Shown one piece after another: positions 1 through 7,638 of a stretch of 39,546 nucleotides of DNA. Where the stretch lies: positions 1-39,546 of the forward strand of contig NZ_JACXIY010000047.1 in the NCBI RefSeq assembly GCF_014705655.1. Direction: 5' to 3'. The notes below the pieces were generated by a model. That model was not told where the DNA came from and made no database searches. It worked only from the letters and a program-made list of their open reading frames with translations. Position 1 is the first letter of the stretch. The number at the start of each line of letters is the position of its first letter. The position numbers were made by a program, and so were the translations under genes. This DNA is from Paenibacillus arenilitoris (GTDB lineage: Bacteria > Bacillota > Bacilli > Paenibacillales > Paenibacillaceae).

Positions 1-1
1 T

Positions 2-211
2 CTATATCGGGTACCGCCAACAAACGCGGAAACGTACGCTAAGCTTACGTTCTGCCAAGTAATCGCTGGCCGTCGTTCCGGTGACGTATCCATTGTCGGC
101 AGTCGTCAGTATAAAGACTTCGATGAATACCTCGTTCCGAAAGAGAATTGGACACGAATCGAACCCGGAACTACAAAACACCCAGTAAGGTTTTGTTGGC
201 GGTATCCCTGA
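2..211 (+). pseudogene. Tn3-family transposase fragment
   Basis: The plus strand is open from the window edge to a TGA at 209-211. It encodes about 69 residues including RRSGDVSIVGSRQYKDFDEY, which resembles the internal RSGD-(I/V)-x-V-x-GSRxYxxFxxYL block of Tn3-family (TnpA) transposases. Nothing else of the roughly 1000-residue enzyme is present. The fragment directly abuts the terminal repeat at 8-43 and partly reads through it, which is not the normal arrangement and implies internal deletion. A second partial copy of the repeat's outer end, inverted, lies near 193-209. This is a dead remnant, but it identifies the family of the surrounding element. Confidence 0.6.
8..43 (+). repeat. Tn3-family-like terminal inverted repeat (left)
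   Basis: A 36-bp sequence begins CGGGTACCGCC and ends ACGCTAAG, the form of terminal repeats of Tn3-family transposons such as Tn4430, which start GGGG and end in ACGCTAAG. An inverted partner of 38 bp lies at 1903-1940 and differs by a few single-base indels and substitutions. The outer end faces left. The 5 bases before it (3-7) do not match the 5 bases after the partner (1941-1945), so no target-site duplication is visible. Confidence 0.65.
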
Positions 212-214
212 ATA

Positions 215-263
215 AAATAAGACAATCGTTCCTCCCATAAATGAAGAAACGATTGTCTTATTT
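215..263 (-). terminator. Hairpin terminator after the lipoprotein gene
   Basis: A perfect 16-bp stem (215-230 with 248-263) with a 17-base loop lies immediately beyond the stop of the minus-strand lipoprotein gene. On the minus strand the second arm ends in a T-rich run. It should end the two-gene transcript. Confidence 0.8.
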
Positions 264-265
264 AT

Positions 266-760
266 TTACTCTGAAATTTCAAGAAAGAACATAGGTTCAT
301 CTTTAAAATACACTTGTACCTGTATTTCCTCTTTACCTATGGTGCTTGTTAGATACTCTTGATCTGATAAATTTAAATGGCTGGCAAATTGAATAATAGG
401 TACAAATATCTTTAGACTGGAGTGTTCTTCCTCGATTATAGAATAACCCTTCACAGCCCCCGTACCACTTTGTCCATAAATTTCTTTTGTTTCACCTTTA
501 AACAGAATACTAAATCCAATTTGGTCGATGGACTCTTTTGGAATATTATTTAACGTCGCTACAATCCCATACTCTACGCCAGTATATGTCCTTGCGTCCT
601 CTTCCATTATAACTGATTTCAATTTGACTTCCACTAAATTAATATTGGATTGGTCTAGTTGAAAGTTAGTAGTCTGTAAAATTTCAGAAGATCGATTACT
701 ACAACCTACAATAATGAAGAGAGAAATGATAGACACAAAGGAAAGAAAACGCAAATTCAT
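266..760 (-). CDS. Hypothetical lipoprotein
   Basis: This is a 164-residue protein with a typical lipoprotein signal: a short basic start, a hydrophobic stretch to about residue 18, and the lipobox IVGC with Cys20 as the lipidation site. The mature part is predicted mostly beta and contains no motif I recognise. It should sit on the outer face of the membrane. The ATG lies 12 bases beyond the stop of the secreted-protein gene, so the two form one operon, closed by a strong hairpin at 215-263. Both genes sit between the Tn3-like inverted repeats and are AT-rich relative to the backbone, suggesting joint acquisition. The function is unknown. A role as immunity or partner protein for the secreted protein is only a guess from the pairing. 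Confidence 0.75.
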   Translation of the reverse strand: MNLRFLSFVSIISLFIIVGCSNRSSEILQTTNFQLDQSNINLVEVKLKSVIMEEDARTYTGVEYGIVATLNNIPKESIDQIGFSILFKGETKEIYGQSGTGAVKGYSIIEEEHSSLKIFVPIIQFASHLNLSDQEYLTSTIGKEEIQVQVYFKDEPMFFLEISE

Positions 761-772
761 AACAACTCCCTA

Positions 773-1585
773 TTAGTACTTAACATCAACACTCCATTCA
801 ATAGCCTTTGGTACTTTAACAGCATCCACATATACGTTTACTGGCGTGTCATATACATACCCCCTGTTGTTACCTTGCGCGTCGAACGCTTGGTACACTT
901 TGGTAATATCTACATATGCTCTTAAACTATCATACTGTATTCCACCATAATAGTTTCTTGAATTATAACTGCTAGATTCCGCTGGACCAGTAAAACTTAT
1001 AGTTGTTCCCCATGTTCTTTGTATGGTTCCCGTCACTGATCCGGTGAATTGTAAACTAATTACTTTAGCTATCGGTGATTGAAGTCCAGCTTCTCCTCCA
1101 ATCGTCAAACTTCCCGTAACTGTTGTGGAACTTGTTTTAGTTAGAGTTTTACCTTTTGCAACACTTATCAAGAAAGTTTCATTAGTACGAGGACCAACAT
1201 CCATAACAAAATTGGATTGACCAGTATATTCAAAGTCCTCACGTATAAGGTAATAGGTCCAACCTGGATTTCGTACAATTGACATTGGGGAAATTTCATT
1301 ATTGATAATTTGAGTATTAAGTTCTGTGGCTACTTCTGGATTAGATTTTAGCACATCATTTATATTACCTTTCAGCTCCTCGTTTATTTGGACAGAATAC
1401 ACTTGGTTTTCCTTCTGAGTAAAATACTGCACACTTTCAATTTTTTCATTAGACGTCTGTGTTACAATTTCCTCTGCAAATACAGAACTTGATAAACCTA
1501 AGAATAGAGACAATATCAACATTAAGGATAAACCTGCTTTCAACTTCAGACATAATTCTCCCATTTTTGGTTTAATTATGAACAT
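773..1585 (-). CDS. Secreted hypothetical protein, beta-rich
   Basis: The 270-residue product has an N-terminal signal peptide, with a hydrophobic core around residues 15-33 and probable cleavage after SVFA near residue 37. The mature region from about residue 130 is rich in alternating Ser/Thr and hydrophobic residues (for example TKTSSTTVTGSLTIGG and VTGTIQRTWGTTISFTG) and contains SYNSRNYYGG. This pattern suggests long beta strands, as in small beta-pore-forming or adhesion-type proteins, but no family is assignable. The start is uncertain: ATG 1585 has only a weak AGG upstream, and ATG 1564 is an alternative that keeps the signal peptide. It is the first gene of a two-gene operon with the downstream lipoprotein, and it lies inside the Tn3-like element. 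Confidence 0.7.
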   Translation of the reverse strand: MFIIKPKMGELCLKLKAGLSLMLILSLFLGLSSSVFAEEIVTQTSNEKIESVQYFTQKENQVYSVQINEELKGNINDVLKSNPEVATELNTQIINNEISPMSIVRNPGWTYYLIREDFEYTGQSNFVMDVGPRTNETFLISVAKGKTLTKTSSTTVTGSLTIGGEAGLQSPIAKVISLQFTGSVTGTIQRTWGTTISFTGPAESSSYNSRNYYGGIQYDSLRAYVDITKVYQAFDAQGNNRGYVYDTPVNVYVDAVKVPKAIEWSVDVKY

Positions 1586-1902
1586 GTTTACCGTAATACC
1601 TTATATTTACTCTTGGGTAAATGGTTCTTACCTACTGTGTGGATATGCAGAAAATGACGAATAAACAGAGAATGTGCAGTCTGTGTCAGTTTCGCTGGTA
1701 CAGGGCCTATCAATAGGTTTTTAAATTGCCGAAATAGATAGAAGGAAACAACACACGATGGGAAGCCGCTAGCTAATGGCTTAACATGTGTTATCTCAGT
1801 CAAGATCGGTTAGTGCTTACTGCTTCAGTTGATTTCCAATTTCATTCGTGTATCCAGTAATTCTCATCGCAATTTCAGTACGCAATGTTTCCCTAATTTA
1901 TG
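1586..1902. other. Intergenic DNA inside the Tn3-like element
   Basis: This stretch holds the upstream region of the secreted-protein gene. A short minus-strand open stretch (1588-1803) has no ribosome binding site and no recognisable product. I see no RNA gene and no convincing promoter. Confidence 0.4.
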
Positions 1903-1940
1903 CTTAGCGTACGTTTTCCGCGTTTGGTTGGCGGGAGCCC
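1903..1940 (-). repeat. Tn3-family-like terminal inverted repeat (right)
   Basis: Read on the minus strand it is exactly 38 bp, starts GGGCTCCCGCC and ends ACGCTAAG. This is the usual length and end sequence for Tn3-family termini. It is an inverted copy of 8-43, with its outer end facing right. Confidence 0.7.
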
Positions 1941-2178
1941 TACTACAAAAAGATCCTCGCCAGCCCAGCCGGCCTCTATCATAAACAAAATTCAATTCAA
2001 CTATTTCATTTACTTTTAAATTGAATGAAGGCATTACTGCATAATCAGTAAATGAATTATTGTTTAATTTTGAACCATCATATATCATATTCGCGCTTGA
2101 ATACGAAGACCATTTGCTGGAATTATTTCTTTTATTCAGAATGCATTGAAAGGTAGAGGCTTCCAGTTGGTTAGACAA
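1941..2178 (-). pseudogene. Truncated reading frame abutting the element
   Basis: A minus-strand frame opens with TTG at 2178 without a ribosome binding site. It encodes about 79 residues (starting MSNQLEASTFQ, containing SFNLKVNEIVELNFVYD) and then runs into the right terminal repeat at 1940. I do not recognise the product. The abrupt junction with the repeat suggests a host or mobile gene cut by the element's insertion or by a deletion at its border. It could also be a chance frame. Confidence 0.3.
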
Positions 2179-2255
2179 GCGATAGGTTAGCTAGTAAAAT
2201 GTTATCGTCATTCTACAGCGATGATTTGTTATCAACCTTCAGGGGGGGATCGTCT

Positions 2256-3074
2256 GTGACGGTTACGAACAGCAAAGCAAAAGCTATGGGCGCGTTTCTC
2301 AAATCGCGCAGGGAACGTCTTTCGCCGGAGGATGCGGGTCTAACGTTCGCCAACGGGCCAAGGAAAACGCCCGGACTGCGGCGCGAGGAAGTCGCCGTAC
2401 TGGCAGGCGTTAGCGTCACCTACTATACGTGGCTGGAACAAGGACGGGATTTAATCCCATCCAAAGACGTGATCGACAGCATCGCCCAAGCGCTCCGATT
2501 ATCTCCTGCCGAGAAGAGTCACTTATATCAGCTATGGAATCCTCATGCATCCGAGCTACCTCTTGCGGGCCCGGCCGCCATGAATCCGCAGATGCAGAAG
2601 ATTATCGATCAACTGGCTTACCCTTCCCATATCACCAACGAGAGGAGCGAAGTTCTCGCTTGGAACAAGGCAGCCCAAGAGATGTTTGCCGACTTCGCTT
2701 CCATTCCCGTCCAAGAACGTTATTTCATCCGGTTGTTGTTTGAAGATACGGAAATGCGCCGTCGCATCGTGAATATAGAACAATTCTCGAGGTATTCGGT
2801 GGCCGTGTTCCGAACTTACTACGATAAGCACCGGGATGATCCTTGGTACGAGGCGACGGTGGAGAAGCTTATCCGGAGCAGCGCCGAGTTCGAACGAATT
2901 TGGAGACAGTACGACATTCAGACCAAAAAAGTAAACCGGATTATTTTACAGCTACCAGGTGTCCGTCAACCCGTTCCTTATGATATCCATTCGTTGGTGA
3001 ATCTGTCCGGCCGGCCGGATATTCACATCTGCGTTTACACACCGGTTACAGAGGATCCGGATGCTGGCCGTTAA
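2256..3074 (+). CDS. HTH transcriptional regulator, MmyB-like
   Basis: The 272-residue regulator has an N-terminal Xre-type helix-turn-helix (about residues 10-75, with GLRREEVAVLAGVSVTYYTW and LEQGR) followed by an MmyB-like ligand-binding region (about 100-260, with TNERSEVLAWNKAAQEMFAD). Proteins of this layout usually control a neighbouring oxidoreductase gene, and here an aldo/keto reductase follows after about 100 bases on the same strand. I chose the GTG at 2256 because AGGGGGG lies 8 bases upstream. A longer frame from 2199 has no comparable site. It is probably a local regulator of the reductase. The ligand is unknown. Confidence 0.85.
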   Translation: MTVTNSKAKAMGAFLKSRRERLSPEDAGLTFANGPRKTPGLRREEVAVLAGVSVTYYTWLEQGRDLIPSKDVIDSIAQALRLSPAEKSHLYQLWNPHASELPLAGPAAMNPQMQKIIDQLAYPSHITNERSEVLAWNKAAQEMFADFASIPVQERYFIRLLFEDTEMRRRIVNIEQFSRYSVAVFRTYYDKHRDDPWYEATVEKLIRSSAEFERIWRQYDIQTKKVNRIILQLPGVRQPVPYDIHSLVNLSGRPDIHICVYTPVTEDPDAGR

Positions 3075-3173
3075 TATTTTTACTAGCAAAAGCGTTGTGT
3101 GGCTGTCTCGGCAAGGATCGATTAGAATGGGCTCATGCTCGAACGATCCTAAAGCCGGAAATGAGGGAACCCT

Positions 3174-4128
3174 ATGCTGCAATTAAGAAAACTAGGGAAC
3201 GAAGGACTCGAAGTGTCGGCCATCGGCCTCGGAACGATGATGATGCCTGACAACGATGAATCCGTTCGTACGATTCAGGGAGCGCTGGATGCGGGCGTGA
3301 CGATGTTCGATACGGCCGACCTTTACGGGACGGAGTACCTGCTCGGGCGGTTCGGGGGAAACGAGAGGCTTGTCGGACGCGCGCTTAAAGGCCGGCGCGA
3401 CGAGGCCGTTATCGCCACCAAATTCGGAATCACGCACGGTCAAGGTCCGAAAGGAGATCCCGCCTACATCAAGAAATCCGTTGATGCCAGTCTCTATAGC
3501 CTGGGACTGGATTACATCGATCTCTATTACCAGCATCGCCCCGACCCCCACCCCCATCGAAGAAACGGTCGGAACGATGGCCGATCTCGTCAAGCAAGGA
3601 AAGATCCGATACATCGGTTTGTCGGAGGCGCCGGCCGATATGATCCGAAGAGCTCATGCGGTTCATCCGATTACCGCGGTCGAAACCGAATATTCGCTTT
3701 GGAGCCGGGAAGTGGAGGATGAAGTGCTCCCGGTTCTCAAGGAGCTTCGTATCGGCCTAGTCCCTTACAGCCCGCTTGGCCGCGGCTTCCTGACCGGTCA
3801 GATCAAGAAATTCGAGGATTTGCCGGAAGACGACTATCGGCGCTATTTCCCGCGGTTCCAAGGCGAGAACTTCGCCAAGAACGTTGAAGTCGTCTCGCTG
3901 ATTGAGCAAATGGCTTCCCAAAGAGGCTGCCCCCCGGCCCAATTGAGTCTAGCCTGGCTCCTGGCGCAAGGCGAGCAGATCGTGCCGATTCCGGGAACGA
4001 AACGATTGGACCGCGTGCAAGAGAACCTTGGCGCGCTGCAAGTGAAGCTGACAGCCGACGATCTGGCAGAGATTGAACGCATATCCCCCAAGGGCGTGGC
4101 CGCAGGCAGCCGCTTCGGCGCCTTCTGA
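3174..4128 (+). pseudogene. Aldo/keto reductase, frameshifted
   Basis: Two overlapping frames together give one full-length aldo/keto reductase of about 318 residues. The first covers the N-terminal barrel (SAIGLGTMMM, then FDTADLYG with the catalytic Asp and Tyr, the expected Lys in IATKFG, and LDYIDLYYQHRPDP). The second starts at PIEETVGTMADLVKQGKIRY and runs to the C-terminal NADPH-binding part (IVPIPGTKR). They meet in the C-rich run around 3541-3554, where the usual D-P-x-T-P-I-E-E motif is two bases short or one base long. Either a real frameshift inactivates the gene or the assembly has an error in the C run. The rest of the gene is intact, which favours a recent event or an error. 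Confidence 0.85.
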
Positions 4129-4157
4129 TAAGACCGCGCTGCCTGTAACGGCAAAGC

Positions 4158-4186
4158 TAATGGCCATCCTTATCGGATGGCCATTA
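4158..4186. terminator. Convergent hairpin terminator
   Basis: A perfect 12-bp inverted repeat (4158-4169 with 4175-4186) with a 5-base loop lies between the ends of two convergent genes, directly beyond the minus-strand stop at 4188. T runs are short on both sides, so it may act weakly in either direction. Confidence 0.6.
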
Positions 4187-4187
4187 A

Positions 4188-4886
4188 TCATGCTTTATCA
4201 ACATAAATAAATACATGTCCATAGTATTTCATGAATCTTTTATACTCGGCATTTCCTCTCAAAACGATGATGGTGGGATAAGCGTTTATTTTGCGCTGTT
4301 TTAATAAAGCCAACAACTCCAGCTGCGCGATGCAATAAAACTTTCCTTCGTCATATTGAATAAGAAGCGGTGTTGGCGGGGATGTCTCAATATCACTTTC
4401 GCCTGCAAAACTGTCCCCGATATCGCAATCTTCGCGCTGGATGAGGCGCAATGGAAACTTAACGACTCCGAAATAGAGAGAATCTTTCTTCAAGAGATCG
4501 TTTGCAGTGGGAGCAGCTTCCCGAGTAAGCAGCAAGTAGCATTGAACCCACTCTTCGATCATCCCGGCACTCGCATAATGTACAGCTGATTCTAGTGTCG
4601 GAGAATAGGTTAGAGCCTTATCGTGATTTTTCGAATAAATGATTTTCTTAATGGAATCCAAGGATAAGAAATATTCGTCCGCAAGCTCCGAAACCGTGAG
4701 CCCATGAGCGTATTTATTGCGAATCATGCGATTGCGCTGCTGCAGTTGATGGCGGAAGCCGGACGTTTCGCCCCAAGCCCTTTTCCCCTCCCCGGAGGGG
4801 ATATAAAGAAGTTTTCCTGCCGCGTATTTCTGGATTTCCTTCAAAAGTTCCTTTGGGATGATATCACCGGCATTCTCATATTTCAT
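4188..4886 (-). CDS. CD3324-like HTH protein
   Basis: The 232-residue protein starts like CD3324/Mor-type small DNA-binding proteins. Residues 1-90 include ELLKEIQKYAAGKLLYIPSG, WGETSGFRHQLQQRN and a helix-turn-helix (LTVSELADEYFLSLDSIKKI). CD3324-family proteins normally stop near residue 90. Here about 140 further residues of unknown function follow, which makes it unusually long. The C-terminal part contains QYDEGKFYCIAQLELLALLK. The ATG lies 11 bases after the stop of the APH-like gene, so the two are an operon. The role is probably regulatory, but the target is unknown. Confidence 0.75.
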   Translation of the reverse strand: MKYENAGDIIPKELLKEIQKYAAGKLLYIPSGEGKRAWGETSGFRHQLQQRNRMIRNKYAHGLTVSELADEYFLSLDSIKKIIYSKNHDKALTYSPTLESAVHYASAGMIEEWVQCYLLLTREAAPTANDLLKKDSLYFGVVKFPLRLIQREDCDIGDSFAGESDIETSPPTPLLIQYDEGKFYCIAQLELLALLKQRKINAYPTIIVLRGNAEYKRFMKYYGHVFIYVDKA

Positions 4887-4897
4887 CGTATCACCAT

Positions 4898-5602
4898 CTA
4901 CAAGGCGTATATGCGATTTTTCAGTTCGCTGACGGATTTCATGATGGACGCGCAGGACTCCGTGTCGTCAATCGATGCATGCCAACGCAAGACATCGATC
5001 CCTTTATAATAAGCCATACATAAAAATCTCTCCTGGAAATCCGGTATGACGATGCTTCTTTTCTTGCAGTACTCAAACAACAATTCCGGAATGCGCAAAT
5101 ACGGCTTATTCAAATCCATTATGGCAAAGTCGATGAGGAAATCGCAGACGCCGGATCTGCTCCAATCAGGGAACCCGGCCGTCGTCTTGCCGTCCGTGAT
5201 CATAATCTCGAAAAACGTATTGTTATTCACCAAATAACGTTTTCCTTCGCAATAGGAAATTCTCTCCTTCATTTCGTGCATGTATTGTTCGAAAAACTCA
5301 CGCTCAAGCACGGTTGTCTCGAACATCTCCTTCCAATTATACCAGTACCCCTCTTGATGTTCTGCGAATGTCTCGATCACAAACTCCTCACAGGTGCCAT
5401 ATTCCGGTTTGCATTCCTCGTCAAACTCGCCATAGCCCTCTACCCCCGTTATATCGGAGGAATGAATTTCCAAGATCTTGTCAAAGAACATCTCGTGGCA
5501 AGCTACAAACTGTTCCGGTGTCAATTGATCGGCGATAAATCCGTTCGGCGTCATGCTTACCTTGTCGGAGAGCATAGATTTAAGAATATGGTCCTTGCCC
5601 AT
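4898..5602 (-). CDS. APH-like protein lacking catalytic residues
   Basis: The 234-residue protein resembles the C-terminal two-thirds of aminoglycoside/hygromycin phosphotransferase-fold proteins. WYNWKEMF is followed by RYLVNNNTFFEIMI, at the position where active enzymes carry H-x-D-x5-N, and then by FPDWSRSGVCDFLIDFA, matching the metal-binding (I/L)-D-W strand and following helix. In the first motif His and Asp are both replaced (NNN at 126-128), and the N-terminal ATP-binding lobe is mostly missing. Activity as a kinase is therefore unlikely. I chose ATG 5602 because GGGAG lies 8 bases upstream. A frame extension to 5629 lacks a site. It is the first gene of an operon with the CD3324-like gene. 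Confidence 0.65.
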   Translation of the reverse strand: MGKDHILKSMLSDKVSMTPNGFIADQLTPEQFVACHEMFFDKILEIHSSDITGVEGYGEFDEECKPEYGTCEEFVIETFAEHQEGYWYNWKEMFETTVLEREFFEQYMHEMKERISYCEGKRYLVNNNTFFEIMITDGKTTAGFPDWSRSGVCDFLIDFAIMDLNKPYLRIPELLFEYCKKRSIVIPDFQERFLCMAYYKGIDVLRWHASIDDTESCASIMKSVSELKNRIYAL

Positions 5603-5629
5603 CGTTGTATCTCCCTTTCCATTTTTCAT

Positions 5630-5959
5630 TTAGTATTCATCAGGTGCGCATCTGATCTAAGGTTAGGATATCATTGGAATTACACGGGATATAGGCAATG
5701 AATTTCTTAAATCAACTTTACACCGTTCTCCACCTGTATTTTGAGCACAAAAAACCGACTGCCGGTGGGAATCGGCTCTGGATTAGTATTTAAAATTGCG
5801 CTTCATTGCACCGTCAGCTCACCGCGCTTCGAAATCTCAATCAAATCATCCGTCGAATACAACCTCCCTTGCTCGATTCATTACACATCGTTAGACCGCG
5901 AAAATAAGCCCATGCCAGCTCCCTAGCATGAGCGTCAAACTTAGATGATCCGCTATTTT
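5630..5959. other. Intergenic DNA with possible gene remnants
   Basis: Apart from the terminator at 5749-5776 there is no complete gene. On the minus strand two short in-frame stretches (one including KFDAHARELAWAYFRGL around 5895-5945, another ending in LIEISKRGELTVQ near 5812-5862) look protein-like and could be remains of a decayed gene. I cannot name it. Confidence 0.3.
5749..5776 (-). terminator. Rho-independent terminator
   Basis: On the minus strand a short stem (CCGATT with AGTCGG, one G-U pair, 9-base loop) is followed by six T residues. It lies about 190 bases after the stop of the DUF4256 gene and probably ends that transcript. Confidence 0.6.
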
Positions 5960-6529
5960 TCAGACCCTGAGCGAGCCGCGGAACCCCCTGGCACCATAAT
6001 AGGATTCCGCGCCGTTATGATACACGAACACCTTGCCGTAGCGGAAGTCGCCAAAGATAGCGCCGCCGAGTTCTCTAATCTCGGGGGGCGTTTTCACCCA
6101 ACTCGATGTTTTCGTATCGAATTTACCAAGTTTCTGCAGCTCCCGATACTGTTCTTCCGTCAACAGCTCGATGCCCATGGCAGCCGCCATCTCGATAGCG
6201 CTGGTTTTCGGTTTATGTTCTTTCCTTGACTCAAGGGCTTCGCCGTCGTAACAAACGCTTCTGCGGCCTTTGGGACTTTCCGCCGAACAGTCATAATAAA
6301 GATATTCGCCCGTCTCTTCATCCAGACGAACGACATCCGGTTCGCCGCCGGTACTTTCCATTTCATGGAGCGACCACAGTTTATCCGTACTGGCTTCCAG
6401 CCTTTCCTGCACATTAGCCCATTCCATGCCTTCATGGCGGTTCATGTTTTTCTCGAAACGTATCTTCAATGCCCGGAGCAGTTCTTCGCGTTGTTCCGGT
6501 GCCAGCTCTCTTATTTCATTCATATTCAT
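5960..6529 (-). CDS. DUF4256 domain protein
   Basis: The 189-residue protein matches DUF4256 along its whole length. Recognisable stretches are HEGMEWANVQERLEA near residue 33, ESTGGEPDVVRLDEETGEYL near 58, CSAESPKGRRSVCYD, AAAMGIELLTEEQYRELQKL and TSSWVKTPPEIRELGGAIFG. The family has no established function. It is cytoplasmic, with no signal or membrane segment. I chose ATG 6529 because AAGGAGG lies 4-5 bases upstream; the longer frame to 6586 has no site. A terminator at 5749-5776 follows. Confidence 0.9.
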   Translation of the reverse strand: MNMNEIRELAPEQREELLRALKIRFEKNMNRHEGMEWANVQERLEASTDKLWSLHEMESTGGEPDVVRLDEETGEYLYYDCSAESPKGRRSVCYDGEALESRKEHKPKTSAIEMAAAMGIELLTEEQYRELQKLGKFDTKTSSWVKTPPEIRELGGAIFGDFRYGKVFVYHNGAESYYGARGFRGSLRV

Positions 6530-6603
6530 GATACCTCCTTGTGCGAGAAACTTCATATTAATGACACCATACTCCGTTATCTGCACAGTTAGGCTGTTCT
6601 TAT

Positions 6604-6942
6604 TTAAGCCAGAACCTCTACCGTAAAACCGCCCGGAGCCTCAACATAGAATGTCCAGCCATGCGCCCTTTGCGGCGGCGCGACGTCGAAGCCATCGTCC
6701 TTCAAGCGTTGATTGATCTCATTCACCTTCTCTTCGCTCTCCTGCACAAAACCGATATGAAACGTAGCCGGATAGCTGACTTGGGTGCCTTTCATTAAAG
6801 TGAGCACGAGCCCATCGTCATCAAACAGCGCTGCGAATGCATTCCCGCGTTCTCCCCCGACTTTTAATCCGAAGTATTTCTGCAAAAACGCCCGAGCCGC
6901 CGCAACGTCCGTTACCGTAAGGTTCACATGATTAAGCTTCAC
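6604..6942 (-). CDS. VOC family (glyoxalase-fold) protein
   Basis: This is a single vicinal-oxygen-chelate domain of 112 residues. It opens with LNHVNLTVTDVAAARAFLQ, continues with FHIGFVQESEEKVNEINQRL, and ends HGWTFYVEAPGGFTVEVLA. These give the metal-site positions His (N-terminal strand), His (FHIGF) and Glu (C-terminal strand), as in glyoxalase and fosfomycin-resistance relatives. The substrate cannot be told from sequence. I prefer the GTG at 6942 because GGGAG lies 8 bases before it. The GTG at 6951 would sit on the site itself. Confidence 0.88.
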   Translation of the reverse strand: MKLNHVNLTVTDVAAARAFLQKYFGLKVGGERGNAFAALFDDDGLVLTLMKGTQVSYPATFHIGFVQESEEKVNEINQRLKDDGFDVAPPQRAHGWTFYVEAPGGFTVEVLA

Positions 6943-7086
6943 CAGCCGCACTCCCTCTCAAAGTGGTTTATTCTTACTAATCGTACCACTTTCATGCAAG
7001 TGGGAATCTTTCGTCTGTTCAATGTTGTTATCGCAGTCGAAACCTTCACGATTAAGTTTAATCTTTCAATCAGTCTCTAGCGGAAC

Positions 7087-7371
7087 TCAGGCCTTGCCAA
7101 GCATGCGTTCAAGCACATCGTCGATCATTTTGCTGTTGGCAATGGTGCCGGTATACAGCCAGCTTCGCCGATTGTCGAAGTCATAGAAGTTGCCGTTCGC
7201 TACGGCCGGAATGCCTGCCCACAGCGGATTAGCGAGCAGATCGTCCCTGCTCTCCTCGCTTGTGTTCACAATAAACAGATGATCGGCCTCCAGGCCGGCA
7301 AGCACCTCCAGGGACAATGAGGCCGCCGATTGACTTCCGAATTTCTCCTGGAGCTGCGCCTTCGCTTCCAT
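7087..7371 (-). pseudogene. C-terminal fragment of a siderophore-binding-type protein
   Basis: The 94 residues match the C-terminal lobe of FhuD/BtuF-type periplasmic-binding proteins: LEVLAGLEADHLFIV, NPLWAGIPAVANGNFYDFD, and WLYTGTIANSKMIDDVLERM. Full proteins of this kind are about 300 residues, or longer when the domain is fused to an AraC-type regulator, and the ending here resembles those fusions too. The N-terminal two-thirds is missing and there is no signal sequence or ribosome binding site. I therefore call it a truncated pseudogene. The 230 bases upstream hold no recognisable remainder. Confidence 0.7.
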
Positions 7372-7576
7372 TGAGAACTATTATCATACTCTGCAAGGTT
7401 TATTTTACCTGCATGAGGGTTTCTATCAACCTTATATAGCGGCTTCGAAATGCCAGCCCTGCGTCACGGCCCGCGTAATGGTTACAGTTCACGCAAAAGT
7501 AGCTTCGGAAAATACCAATCGCTTTTTCGTGCTCAAACTCTTGAATCTAGCTGCGATGGACTTTAAAATACACTTA

Positions 7577-7605
7577 TTGTCAGTTTTTATCAAAGAGAGT
7601 AAATA
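7577..7605 (+). promoter_or_regulatory. Candidate sigma-A promoter of solute-binding protein gene
   Basis: TTGTCA (7577-7582) and TAAATA (7600-7605) are separated by 17 bases. The predicted start near 7612 leaves about 27 bases of leader before the GTG at 7639. Confidence 0.5.
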
Positions 7606-7638
7606 TTGGAGTTAAAAAGAATATTGGAGGTTTATGAA

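Noticed and set aside
2..238. Minus-strand 78-codon frame at the window start
   Set aside because: It runs antisense through the transposase fragment and the terminator hairpin and has no binding site.
1588..1803. Minus-strand frame of 71 codons inside the Tn3-like element
   Set aside because: No binding site or recognisable domain; it is upstream non-coding sequence of the secreted-protein gene.
2199..2255. Longer N-terminus for the MmyB-like regulator
   Set aside because: The added residues are not family-like, and a strong AGGGGGG site marks the GTG at 2256.
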